A DNA stretch of 64,000 nt from Mesocentrotus franciscanus (taxonomy: Eukaryota > Echinodermata > Echinoidea > Camarodonta > Strongylocentrotidae): NCBI GenBank assembly GCA_037976565.1, contig CP137672.1, forward strand, positions 33,682,737-33,746,736, in the 5' to 3' direction. Positions 39,518 to 47,900 of the stretch are shown piece by piece. The position numbers were made by a program, and so were the translations under genes. Each line of letters begins with the position of its first letter. Position 1 is the first letter of the stretch. Below the pieces are notes generated by a model. The model had not been told where the DNA came from and did not search any database. It worked only from the letters and a program-made list of their open reading frames with translations.

Positions 39518-41769
39518 TCTCTCTCTCTGTCTGTCTGTCTCTCTCACACACACACACATGCTCACTCTCTCATCACCATCTTTTTCTCTACCCCTCTTCA
39601 AATACCACACAAAATCTCACAACAGGTAGGCCTATAGAATTGCCCCATTCTACTACCCTTCCCCCCTCTTGAGTAACACCTCCCTACACCCCTTCACCAT
39701 CGCCCTTGTATGTGTTGGATGGGTTCGTGTATGCGGTTGTAAGGTCTAATGGAGAAAGGTGCTCCTTTGGAATAATTTCATTACGAACCCGTAGAAGGTG
39801 TGTGTGTTCAGGAGACGCAACACCAAACATCTATCACATGCATTCAACCGGCTCTTTATTTATGACATTAATTTACAAAACTCGATTACCCCACTCGGGC
39901 GGTATGATGAATGACGGGTGAAACGTATAGACATGTGCAATGTACTTTAGGAGTGATCGGTATATCATTTTGCTCAGAGTGAGAGAGAAATCATTTTTTA
40001 CTTTTGTTTCTGTTTCTTATAAGGGGCATTAGAATGATGCTTTTATTTGTTGTTTCTTAGATCGTTATTTTATTGTTTATTGTTTATTGTTATTTTCTAC
40101 AATAAGCGTGGTCGCTCGGTTGCTTATCTTTTCATCTACATAATACTCCAGGGGTGTCGTTCCTTTGATGTACAGGGGCCCGCCCCTCCCCCACAGTATT
40201 ATGGAAACAACATCGTTGATATTGATGCTTCCGATGAATGTGTTTACTCCCTCCCCTTTTTTGAAAATAGGCTAACGCCACTAAATCTCTCACAATTCAA
40301 TTATGCACTGATCCTTCATTGAGGAATATGGCTAAATACACGTAGTTCAATACTTGAACATGAACATGGCTTTGCAGCAAATCAGTATACGTCGAAATTT
40401 CGTTCATTGACATAAAAATGTCCAAACTAAGATAACAACAGCTTTGATTCACATAAAGCGCTGTGCTGAAAAAAAAAGACAGACAACCAAACAAACAAAT
40501 AAACAATCAAACGAAAACCTACACAAACATAACAGAAACAAACGTGATAAAAAGGGTCTTATAAAACTTCTTTTCGGCTGAATTGAATATGCTGAATGTG
40601 ATTGTGGTGTTTGGTATTTCAAAGACGTTATGGTGACTGCACGCAGAGATAACGTTTAGAAGCCATTATACCATGCTTATAAAAAATCGAAGTTGTGCGA
40701 AGATCGGGCATTAATAAGAGACAACATTGATCAATCTATTTTTCACGGATGAGGCTTTACAAAATGACGTCGCCTTGTCGTTAGAATATGAAATTTACAT
40801 TCAATTCATCTCATGTTAATATTTTCTTCCATCTATACCTCTCTCGTAAAGAAAGTCATGCAAACAAAATACGGCGAATTACAGAAGAGCGACTGGACAT
40901 GAACGCATGAGAGCATTTTTCAACATTCTGTTCATACCAAAAGATTATATTAACACGAGATCATTATTGAATGTAAAGGGGCATGGCGTGTTGGAGGGAT
41001 GAACAAAATCAAGTACCATCATCCTTGACCTTAAGGTTTGTAAAACTATTACTTCTCTACAATGCAGAAAAACGCATGCACTCATGGAATGTGTTGAAAG
41101 GTCGTATGATTAACTCGCATGACTGACAGCATTAGCACATTGTCAGGATTTGTTATTCCATAAATCCTTTCGTTTGCTCTTTTAGTTTTACATAGCACTA
41201 AAAAGATATAAATATAAACATATTTTCGCATCAATGTGATTAAAGCTCATGTTCGTATTCAATACCATCTGAGTCTTGGAACTTCAAACTATGGTGCTGT
41301 CAATGATTCAGCAGTGTCATGATTGACAGGGCAAGGCCTTATCACTGCTTTCTTCGAATAAGGCATGCTGCACGCACATGGAGCGTTATATTTTTGCTGG
41401 CGTAGGACTGCGTCAGCGACTGGCGCTATTTTTGACGTATCGTGTGAGAGTGAAATCTTCACAAAAATGAATGCAAAATGAATACATGTATTTCACTAAT
41501 TGCGTCGTTGAATTAATGGGCTAAGTGCCTGCATGCATATGCTCTATTGGCGCAAGCTTATAAGCAGCCCAAATTACGCAATTAACGTGTACTGTGCAAC
41601 GAGTATAACGTTGTTGACTCAATGGACATAACATTATAATACATGTACATGTCCAAGACTGCGTACAAGTTAAAAGCCATTGCGCTGTACATAACATTAA
41701 TCATCCTTGACGAAATATTGATCGATGAGAATAGAGAACAGAGGGAGAAGGACATCTACAGAAAGACAG

Positions 41770-41805
<36 letters not shown>

Positions 41806-42049
41806 GACAGAGACAGAGAGGTTGGAAGAGGATGAATGAAGGACATCTAGAGAAAGAGAGTGAAGAAAGGGAGAGGGGAGACAGAGATAGAGAGGTAGGG
41901 AGAGAATGAATGGAGGACAGAGGAAAAAAGACAGGCAGATAGAGGTGAAGAGAGGGGAGAGAGAGGTGAAGAGAGGGGGAGAAAGGTGGAGAGATGTTGG
42001 AGAAAGAGAAGGGGCTATATAGAAGGAAGGGAAGAGAATTGAGGAGAAC

Positions 42050-42121
<72 letters not shown>

Positions 42122-42152
42122 AGTTAGTAGAAGTAGTAGTAGTATAGTAGTA

Positions 42153-42194
<42 letters not shown>

Positions 42195-42521
42195 AAGAAG
42201 AAGAAGAAGAAGAAGAAGAAGAAGAAGAAGAAGAAGAAGAAGAAGAAGAAGAAGAAGAAGAAGAAGAAGAAGAAGAAGAAGAAGAAGAAGAAGAAGAAGA
42301 AGAAGAAGAAGAAGAAGAAGAAGAAGAAGAAGAAGAAGAAGAAGAAGATGAAGAAGATGATGATGACGATGATGAAGAAGAAGAGAAGAAAAGTGAAGAG
42401 AGATATCGGGTATAAGTTTTCAGGAAAAAGTGGAAGGCGAAAATGAGGAAATTATTATAATTATTAAAAAAGGATTCTGATAATAAGGTATAATATTTGG
42501 GAATGGAGAGATGGGATAAGG

Positions 42522-42585
<64 letters not shown>

Positions 42586-45500
42586 AATTGAAACCCGATA
42601 CTACGGCAAACAGTTTCAAACATCAAAGGAACATCATGCATGCTTTTATGGATGGCAAAAATGAAAAGAAGCGACATGGCTGCAATCAATGGTTAAGAGG
42701 AGAGTGATGTTTGGAAACATTAATGGTTTGCTAAATGTTCGGCCATCGTTTATCCTCGTCCATTAAGTTTGGTATCAATTACATAACGCATTCTAAAAGG
42801 CGAACTCTAAACCTATAATTGAGCATGTATAATCTATACAGTGTCAAATTGTATTGGTCCCAAGCGTATACACTTATGTTGGGCATCATCGGAAATTGCT
42901 CTTATGTAATACGTTGTTATAAATGCTATGGAGAGAGCTTGGTTTTGAAAGTGGTGCTATAGGTAAGCACACGGTGAATACTTGAAATTTTGTGTTAGAA
43001 CTATAATTACATGTATATAAATCCTAATTTAATACCATACACTAACAGAGCTTCGAAGCTGTAAATAAAACATGGTGCAATAAACAAGAATGAATTCGGC
43101 AAATTACAACGAAATGAAACACCAATGTTTCCAGGAGGCATCCAGGAACTCTATAATAAAGTACGATGATGTTCTTTACCTGGCTCTCCAACCATGCCAA
43201 CCTTGGTTTGTCTTTTAATCGTTTCATTCTTTGTAAAATGGAAACGAAATCCTGATGTGATCATTGATTGTATTGATTCCAGAAAGAACGTTTAGACCAT
43301 CAAAATATTTTCATCTTTGCATGAGATAAAATTTGTCTCAATATGTTTAGGTGTAAACCTCTGGGGTTTAATTATATCGCATTAAGTAAGATTAACATGA
43401 TATGGTACCTGGAGAATTAACCGTTTTTGTATAAATAATATGACAGTCATATATCGTATCTCGAATAATGTTCAATTTATTTGCTTCGGTCAAAATCTTA
43501 ACAGAAGTCGATCTATTGATATTCATGTGTCTCATCCCGGATCAGCGCGAACAGAACAAAGTCAAATGCTCTATCACGTGGCTGTGGTTAGTAGGACTAT
43601 CATTGAAGACGGATTAAAAATGACCTCTTGTGGCTTTCTATGATCACTTGTTGTGGTCAGAAAAAAACCTTCCGATTCAAACGCCATTGGCGTCAACGCT
43701 CTGACTGTATAAAGAACCACAAATGCAGTTCTTTCTTTTAAAATTAATGTTAGCATCTACTTTAACCAATAAACTCATTTAAAATTAATTATAATACTGT
43801 ACAAGCACAAAACCCATTGACAGTAAAGGTAAGAGTATGATGATTTTGTTTTTCTCCTCATTGACGTATTTTCAAGGGCTGTTGACTTGAAATCAACTGC
43901 GTAAAAAATAATTAAAAAAATCAATAAAAACGCAACAGAAAACAAGATTCGAAGAAAAAGAAAAGAACAGCTAGGTTAAGATAAGATCTAATTTAAACAT
44001 CTAAGCAACATATTATTCGAATGATCAGTATAGCAAAACCACCACTTGGAGAATGTGACGGATTGTATGTGTTTTCGTTTGTTTGGTTGTTGTTGTTTTT
44101 TTTAATTATAGACCAAAACATATTTCTATTTCCATTTGCTAAAAGGCCTTAACAGTAAATTCTAAAAGTTAAAACAAAAATGAATTTTAAAACTGGAAAT
44201 TACTGGATAGTACCCTGAACCTGTCTTTTCGGGTTGTAAAGCTTCGTATATGCATTGTACGTACAGTAATTACTCGCAGTATCATACCCTGGAATATTGA
44301 TTAGCGCCCATGTGCAAAGTGTATCTGTCGAGATGTCATTTTGCAACGTGACCACAAAATGGAAACGACAACAATGTTTTTAAAGGAAAAGTCCACCCTG
44401 ACATCGAGTTCATTTCAATAAACGTAAAGAATTAAAAAATATATATACATGGGTTGGCGAAAATGGAGGAAGTTGCGAATTTATTCATTCTTTAATTTTT
44501 TATTTCTTTTGTAACGATCAAAGGACATTAGGATAATATTCTAAAATAGTATTTACATTTGTATTTCTTGATTCTTTATATATTTATGGTAATTCTGATT
44601 TTGAATAATTATTTGCATGTAAATTTTGTTTTTGTATCATAAGTAAGTATGATTATGGCAATTCAGCCATCCGGCTGCGAAAATAATATGTTTTAAGAAA
44701 TATCGAAACTTGTATCTTCAATAAATTGGCAAAAAAAATCTAGGCCTATTTCATTTTATTGATTTTTTAAAAAATAAATTGCCATATTATCATATCGCTG
44801 CAATGACAGAATTCTCATTTATGTCAAGATATAAGAATTTTGATATTTTTCGAAGTATATGTAGTTTGCGACAAAAGGGGATCATTAGTTTTGGTCAACT
44901 AAATACTTCAAGTGTTCATAACTTCATGAAATCGTCAAATCTTCTTTTACTTTCACTGAAAAGTAGTTTCTGTTATATTCTTCATTCGTTTAAATTAGTA
45001 TAAATGATCGGGTTGGATTTCCCCTTTAATTAAAGCTGATTGAATCAGCTGTGTATCACGTGGATGCAAAGCTTTTTACCTCGATTCCATGAGTTGACTT
45101 GGTAACCATTAGACAATGCACAGGACAACGTTATTGATTTATATAGATAGTATGCCGGGTTTTTCAATAATATCATTATTGGGATGCACTGGTATTTCCT
45201 TCAAGAACTTTCATATCTCAATCTTTTTGTTATACTTTGTATTATGATACGGGTATGTACGTGTAGTTCATTATCATTAGTAGTATTTGTGAAATATGAT
45301 TACAAACGTGTCACATAAGTCATAATCATGCGCAATATTATTATTTATAAGTCGCATATTGAATGGCAATACTACTGTATATACTGTATATATTATCCCA
45401 TCCCAGTATAGCTGAGCTGCAAAAGGAGTTAATACCTCAAGGTTCAAGGTATAACAACATTGTCTCATCGTCGTTGTTATAAAGTCTTAATCGTTATCAT

Positions 45501-47392
45501 TACTACCTTCGTCACATCATTATCATCATCACCATTATCATCATCATCATCATCACCTTCACCACTACCATCATCATCACAAGCATCATCAACGCAGGCA
45601 TTATCTTCAACAATACCACCACCACCATCATTAACTATTATCACAACCACCACCACCAGCAGCAACAACAACAACAACAACACCGTCATATTTACCGCTA
45701 CCATCAGCTCATCATCAACACCACCACTACCATTACCACCACCATTACCACCACCATCGCAGTGATATTCACAAACATCATCATTATTGTAATATTTATC
45801 ATCAATCATCACCCCACCATCATCTTCTTTAGATATTTAATACCCCCCTTCTCCCCGTACCCCCCTCTCTCTCTCTCTCTCTCTCTCTATGAGCTGTCAT
45901 GCCATAACCAAATTTAAAAGTGGAGCCTTATCAGCAGAAAATCACACGTAAATCTCAACCTCTTGATTTACCAGAGATAATTGTCAAGACTTTTATCACT
46001 TAACGCGATTATATATATTTTTGCTCTTTTTTTATTATAAATCCTATAACTGATTTTAGATTGTAAACTAGATCTCCACCAAATCGTATGACAATGAATC
46101 TAATCTGGAACTGAATCTGGCTTTATTAGGTCTGTCATCTATGTCTGACTGCTCCTTTTATTTGTGTTCCTCAGAACAAAGTTTGAAGTTTTGCGATCAA
46201 TAACTAGCTTTGTTGAAAGTACAGTCTGTGGTTAAATTCAGTCTGTGGTCAAAATCTCATTTGAACTAAGCTGACTAATTCACTGGTGTATTGTTCGGAA
46301 AACAAGGCAAATCAATAATATGATTAAGTTGTAATAGCATTTATGAATATTTTAAAGGTACTATGTCCCATTTGCAGGCCAAAAAAATGAAAAGGTTAAA
46401 TTCCAACAGCATTTGAAAGACAATACTAATTTAGAACTTCCCTAAAAAAGGGGGGCTTGAAAATGTCTTTAAGTGGGAAAATAACGACTATTAGTTGTCG
46501 AATCGACTTAGGAGCTATAGAGCCAGTAAGTAATAGTCTGATTTTCAGACCATTGTACCGAATGGTCGTACGTTTTATGCTGCGCAAAGATTCAATCAGT
46601 TTAATTTTGGCCATTACAAGAAGTGGGTTATTGATGTAGACAAATGCTCATGTACCCTTTACAGCTCATTTTATGTATGTTATTACCAAAGATTTAAAAA
46701 AACAGTCGGTCACTCAATAGTGTCTGACAGTGAAGTCTAGCAAGTAAACGGGTTTCCTTGCATAATTTGAATATTAGGACACTGCTAACGTTTAAATTTC
46801 ACAGATAGGACATACATGACATATTGATAATTCCTGCAAAGTTCTACAGAATTTGATGTTGGCTGCAAAAGGTACATAGTATCTTTAAAGGATGTATGTG
46901 GTATTAGGTCATGTAGACGGAGAAATAGTTTAGAAGAAGCTGAATTATTTCACTTTTACGCCTTTTAAACTTTTGAATCATTATACGGGGCCCATTCTCA
47001 TGCTGGACTATTTTCGGCAAGACTTTATTCATATTTCAGTTCTTCGTTTATACGACCTGTAACATAATCATTTTTAATATGAGACCCCTTGGATTATTTA
47101 AAGCTCTGTAAATTCAGTAATAACACATGAATTTGAGCAATTTTCTCTTAAATTCAAATCTTATTCTAGGAATGCATTTTATTTTTTTTCATATAAAAAT
47201 TGCCCGTGTCTGGTTGACTTTGTTTTATAATATCACAACAATACTTGCAGTTTTATAGAATTGTATACACATGTACATTAAAACTTTATATAGGAATGAA
47301 GGGCAACAAGTCTTACCTGTGATGTTCATGATGATATAAATCAATGTCGTATGCAACCACCACATGGTCATGGTTTTCATCGTCCCTGCCAT
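11067..47392 (-). CDS. Alpha-type nicotinic acetylcholine receptor subunit (six coding exons, whole gene span)
   Basis: This gene encodes a cys-loop ligand-gated cation channel subunit that acts in the plasma membrane of neurons or muscle as part of a pentamer. Six exons join in frame into 525 residues. In order these give a hydrophobic leader (about 1-25), the extracellular ligand-binding domain, a 15-residue Cys-loop (C157 to C171), M1 (about 240-262), M2 (270-291), M3 (301-324), a cytoplasmic loop of about 130 residues, and M4 (about 467-488). Vicinal cysteines C221/C222 mark an alpha subunit. Core binding aromatics are present: W84 (loop D), Y122 (loop A), W178 (loop B), Y219 and Y226 (loop C). 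E269 and L279 match the -1' selectivity glutamate and the 9' gate leucine. Closest in feel to vertebrate neuronal alpha2/3/4/6, but the exact orthology group is unresolved. The frame is open throughout, so the gene looks functional. Confidence 0.95.
11283..11763 (-). other. Intron 5 of the nAChR gene
   Basis: This 481-bp intron separates the cytoplasmic loop from M4. It holds a C-rich tract and a (CA)n run near 11503-11537. No other feature was seen. Confidence 0.9.
11764..12754 (-). CDS. nAChR alpha subunit, coding exon 5 (Cys-loop, loop C, M1-M3, cytoplasmic loop)
   Basis: This 991-nt exon encodes residues 124-454. The acceptor is TTTCTAG and the donor is CAG followed by GTAATG. It opens ANGNFDV, then PPAIYKSSC, the Cys-loop with YFPFD, and GPWTHD (loop B). 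Loop C reads YPCCDDKY, with three residues between the cysteine pair and the tyrosine, as in vertebrate alpha3, alpha7 and alpha9. M1 contains [11 protein letters not shown]2 runs [16 protein letters not shown] to residue 291 and has Pro at 19' and Asp at 20'. M3 follows [12 protein letters not shown]. The cytoplasmic loop is short (about 130 residues with exon 6) and carries a lysine-rich patch, KKMKKK. A single large exon over this stretch is typical of CHRNA2-6 and CHRNB2-4 genes. Confidence 0.97.
12755..13496 (-). other. Intron 4 of the nAChR gene
   Basis: This 742-bp AT-rich intron contains an (AAAT)n-like low-complexity tract at about 13340-13480. No coding potential was seen. Confidence 0.9.
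13497..13606 (-). CDS. nAChR alpha subunit, coding exon 4 (110 nt, loop A)
   Basis: This 110-nt exon follows acceptor AACAG and ends before GTAAAT. It encodes residues 88-123 plus two bases of Asn124. The product begins [17 protein letters not shown] and ends [12 protein letters not shown], the W.PD..LYNN loop A signature. Y122 matches the agonist-binding tyrosine. The exon length of 110 nt equals the canonical exon 4 of the family. An AT-rich (AAAT)n tract lies just inside intron 4 at 13340-13480. Confidence 0.96.
13607..14091 (-). other. Intron 3 of the nAChR gene
   Basis: This 485-bp AT-rich intron has a short (AT)n run near 13925-13940 and no other feature. Confidence 0.9.
14092..14136 (-). 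CDS. nAChR alpha subunit, coding exon 3 (45-nt micro-exon, loop D)
   Basis: This is a 45-nt exon between acceptor CTCCAG and donor GTAAGT. It is too short for ordinary ORF searches and is recognised by its product, [15 protein letters not shown]. The motif DEKNQ..TT..W is the loop D segment of nicotinic subunits, and W84 matches the conserved complementary-face tryptophan (W55 of alpha7). A 45-nt exon at this spot is the standard exon 3 of vertebrate nicotinic receptor genes. It starts and ends in phase 0. Confidence 0.96.
14137..15199 (-). other. Intron 2 of the nAChR gene
   Basis: This 1063-bp intron is purine-rich near exon 3, with a (GA)n tract at about 14140-14180. On the minus strand that is a pyrimidine-rich stretch directly upstream of the exon 3 acceptor. 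The remainder is plain AT-rich sequence. Confidence 0.9.
15200..15339 (-). CDS. nAChR alpha subunit, coding exon 2 (N-terminal helix and first beta strands)
   Basis: This 140-nt exon is bounded by acceptor TTACAG and donor GTAAGT. It encodes residues 26-72. It has the family's N-terminal pattern: a helix ending LTEDYN, then IRPV, then [17 protein letters not shown], which corresponds to the DYN..IRPV..SDPV...F..S.SQL pattern of neuronal alpha subunits. Two N-glycosylation sequons are visible, NLT at 39-41 and NES at 53-55. The exon ends in phase 0, matching the start of the 45-nt exon 3. Confidence 0.95.
15420..15780. repeat. (ATC)n-like trinucleotide tract
   Basis: Imperfect ATC/ATT/GTC and GCA triplets dominate both strands. 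The overlapping ORFs code for Asp or Met runs and are artefacts. Confidence 0.8.
16259..16480. repeat. (CT)n tract followed by (AT)n
   Basis: Pyrimidine-rich CT repeats run to about 16442 and are followed by about 13 AT units (16450-16475). The overlapping ORFs are low-complexity. Confidence 0.8.
16480..28250. other. Intron 1 sequence, part A: no recognised gene
   Basis: This is mostly plain AT-rich sequence. It contains GA-rich tracts near 21770-21960 and 24545-24620 and a short repeat-like word near 18757-18795 ('agcgctttgtatccagtggg', then 'gctatataaa'), which resembles the tail of many short marine repeats. hAT-type termini occur at 26205-26240 ('ggctacgcccctt') and 26388 ('caggggcgtacc'). 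A 125-codon ORF at 25620-25997 is unrecognised. Confidence 0.4.
28259..28550. mobile_element. MITE, GGGGTGTTTCAC family, copy 1
   Basis: The left end reads GGGGGGTGTTTCACAAAGAT and the right end is its reverse complement, so the arms pair over about 35 bp, with a few mismatches further in. The interior is AT-rich and non-coding. No clear target duplication was found. The superfamily is unassigned. Confidence 0.75.
28551..34212. other. Intron 1 sequence, part B: no recognised gene
   Basis: AT-rich sequence with a pyrimidine-rich stretch at 30215-30500 and a T/G homopolymer run near 32751-32778. Two adjacent copies of a unit of about 35 bp lie at 33548-33608 ('aatgggcttgccaac'). A denser stretch at 33660-34000 looks like an old repeat but could not be assigned. 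Confidence 0.4.
34213..34491. mobile_element. MITE, GGGGTGTTTCAC family, copy 2
   Basis: The ends read GGGGAGTGTTTCTCAAAG and, reversed, GGGGGTGTTTCACAAAG. The arms continue inward through 'aagttggacttaact' and 'gttcatgccactg', so most of the 279 bp can fold back on itself. It shares ends with the element at 28259. Confidence 0.8.
34681..35558. mobile_element. 878-bp MITE with CACTGCAAAAACC ends and TA duplication
   Basis: The left end is CACTGCAAAAACCAGGGTGT and the reversed right end is CACTGCAAAAACCAGAGTGT. TA flanks both sides (34679-34680 and 35559-35560), consistent with a TA target duplication of the Tc1/mariner kind. Several 'ggtgtta..taacacc' palindromes lie near both ends. There is no transposase ORF. 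Confidence 0.8.
36950..37300. mobile_element. TTAA-flanked MITE 1 (351 bp)
   Basis: TTAA lies on both sides (36946-36949 and 37301-37304). The ends, AGGCATCGTTTAAC and reversed AGGGATCCGGTAAC, match at about 10 of 14 positions. This is the weakest of the TTAA set. A 92-codon ORF inside has no recognised domain. Confidence 0.5.
38848..39020. repeat. G-rich tract with GGGG runs
   Basis: Repeated 'ggggaaggggaa' units and other GGGG runs lie on the plus strand. They give strong G-quadruplex potential. Overlapping ORFs are Pro/Ser/Leu low-complexity. Confidence 0.75.
39482..39516. repeat. (GT)n microsatellite
   Basis: About 17 uninterrupted GT units, followed by CT and CA repeats up to 39560. 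Confidence 0.9.
41405..41620 (+). repeat. Dispersed repeat, copy B (relative at 10499-10705)
   Basis: It shares the same ordered words as copy A, including 'gcgtcagcgactggcgc', 'cgttgaatta', 'attggcgca' and 'gtgcaacgagtat'. It is diverged and its class is unknown. Confidence 0.45.
41745..42048. repeat. Purine-rich (GA)n-like tract
   Basis: The plus strand is almost all A and G, with pure GA at about 41768-41800. The ORFs on both strands (Glu/Arg or Ser/Leu repeats) are artefacts. Confidence 0.8.
42051..42193. repeat. (AGT)n microsatellite
   Basis: It is pure for about 64 bp (42051-42114), then interrupted by 'att' and 'aga' variants, then pure again up to the GAA array. Confidence 0.9.
42194..42348. 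repeat. (GAA)n microsatellite, about 52 uninterrupted copies
   Basis: GAA repeats run without interruption for 155 bp and are followed by GAT/GAA variants to about 42400. Long GAA/TTC arrays are known to form triplex DNA. Confidence 0.95.
42526..42580. repeat. (GA)n microsatellite
   Basis: About 27 uninterrupted GA units. Confidence 0.9.
42581..44383. other. Intron 1 sequence, part D: nothing recognised
   Basis: AT-rich sequence without recognisable genes or strong repeats. All ORFs are below 70 codons. Confidence 0.4.
44384..45025. mobile_element. TTAA-flanked MITE 2 (642 bp)
   Basis: TTAA lies at 44380-44383 and 45026-45029. The ends read AGGAAAAGTCCACCCTGA and, reversed, AGGGGAAATCCAACCCGA. 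TTAA duplications are typical of the piggyBac and Kolobok superfamilies. No transposase ORF is present, so the element is non-autonomous. Confidence 0.75.
45480..45830. repeat. (ATC)/(ACC)/(AAC) trinucleotide tract
   Basis: Imperfect triplets fill the whole stretch. The overlapping ORFs are Ser/Pro/Thr or Asp/Gly/Val repeats. Confidence 0.85.
46356..46884. mobile_element. TTAA-flanked MITE 3 (529 bp)
   Basis: TTAA lies at 46352-46355 and 46885-46888. The ends, AGGTACTATGTCCCATTTGC and reversed AGATACTATGTACCTTTTGC, pair well. A diverged, right-truncated relative lies at 58572-58885. The two share 'gtctgacagtgaagtctag' and 'aagtaaacgggtttccttgc' inside. Confidence 0.85.
47317..47392 (-). CDS. 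nAChR alpha subunit, coding exon 1 (start codon and signal peptide)
   Basis: The exon holds 76 coding bases: 25 codons plus one base. The ATG at 47392-47390 has A at -3 and G at +4. An in-frame TGA lies five codons upstream, so this is the first possible in-frame start. The peptide begins [20 protein letters not shown] and is hydrophobic, as expected of a secretion signal. The exon ends CACAG followed by GTAAGA, a consensus donor. Its phase (one base carried over) fits exon 2 exactly, giving a glycine at the junction. Linkage to exon 2 across about 32 kb rests on strand, phase and leader character, since no other leader exon was seen closer. Confidence 0.8.
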
Positions 47393-47900
47393 CGTGGTCA
47401 ACGATCACCGTACGTCTCACTCACAAAAATGGCTGCCACAACCAAGTAGAATACATCCACGGGGACAAAGTTGTCATGAGACTTGTATAAAGTAAACCTT
47501 TGATTGTTTTGATTTCTTCCTCCTGCTTGAAACAGAGTATACAAGAAAAGATGTTACGAATCCCAAGACGGTGATAGCGAGTCGACGTTGCCGGGGCCGT
47601 AGCGGGTGTATGACCGTGCTGCCCCCGTTCACTTGACACCGGCACACTTTCGCTGTAGTGATATAGGTGATGATGATGATGGTGGTGATACTGATAGCAC
47701 ATGTATCGAATTACCTGCTGTGAGTAACCCCGGGGGTGGGGTGAGACTAATCCGAGCCGAAGTTTTCTTCTTGCCCCCACCCTTGTAAAATCACACACCA
47801 GTTCTTTCTGATCACGGCGCCGCGAATTCACCGGTAGATGCTTGCTGTCTCCCGCTCTCACTTTACAAGATAACGCTCCTTTTAGAAAATAGGAAATAAA
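47393..47900 (-). promoter_or_regulatory. 5' flank or 5' UTR of the nAChR gene (tentative)
   Basis: This stretch lies directly upstream of the receptor start codon. It is richer in G, C and CpG than its surroundings, especially 47570-47650 and 47730-47830, and holds a (CAT)n-like tract near 47668-47690. I see no clear TATA box and cannot place a transcription start. A 146-codon minus-strand ORF (47861-47421) runs through it but has no recognisable domain and includes a repeat-encoded histidine run, so it is treated as 5' UTR or chance. Confidence 0.35.

Larger units (their letters stand above)
35561..41740. other. Intron 1 sequence, part C: no recognised gene
   Basis: Mostly AT-rich. It holds a TTAA-flanked MITE (36950-37300), (GA)n near 38460-38486, a G-rich tract (38848-39020), (GT)n at 39482-39516 and the dispersed repeat copy at 41405-41620. 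Remaining ORFs are short and unrecognised. Confidence 0.4.
15340..47316 (-). other. Intron 1 of the nAChR gene (about 32 kb)
   Basis: This intron separates the signal-peptide exon from the rest of the gene. It carries only repeats and unrecognised sequence: trinucleotide tracts at 15420-15780 and 45480-45830, purine tracts, six MITE-like elements between 28259 and 46884, and the AGT/GAA array at 42051-42348. ORFs inside it are short or low-complexity and I found no recognisable exon of another gene. Its size rests on the assignment of exon 1. Confidence 0.75.

Noticed and set aside
47421..47861. 146-codon minus-strand ORF directly upstream of the receptor start
   Set aside because: It has no recognisable domain, holds a histidine run from a (CAT)n tract and overlaps the likely 5' UTR. 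It is not in frame with the receptor start because an in-frame stop intervenes.
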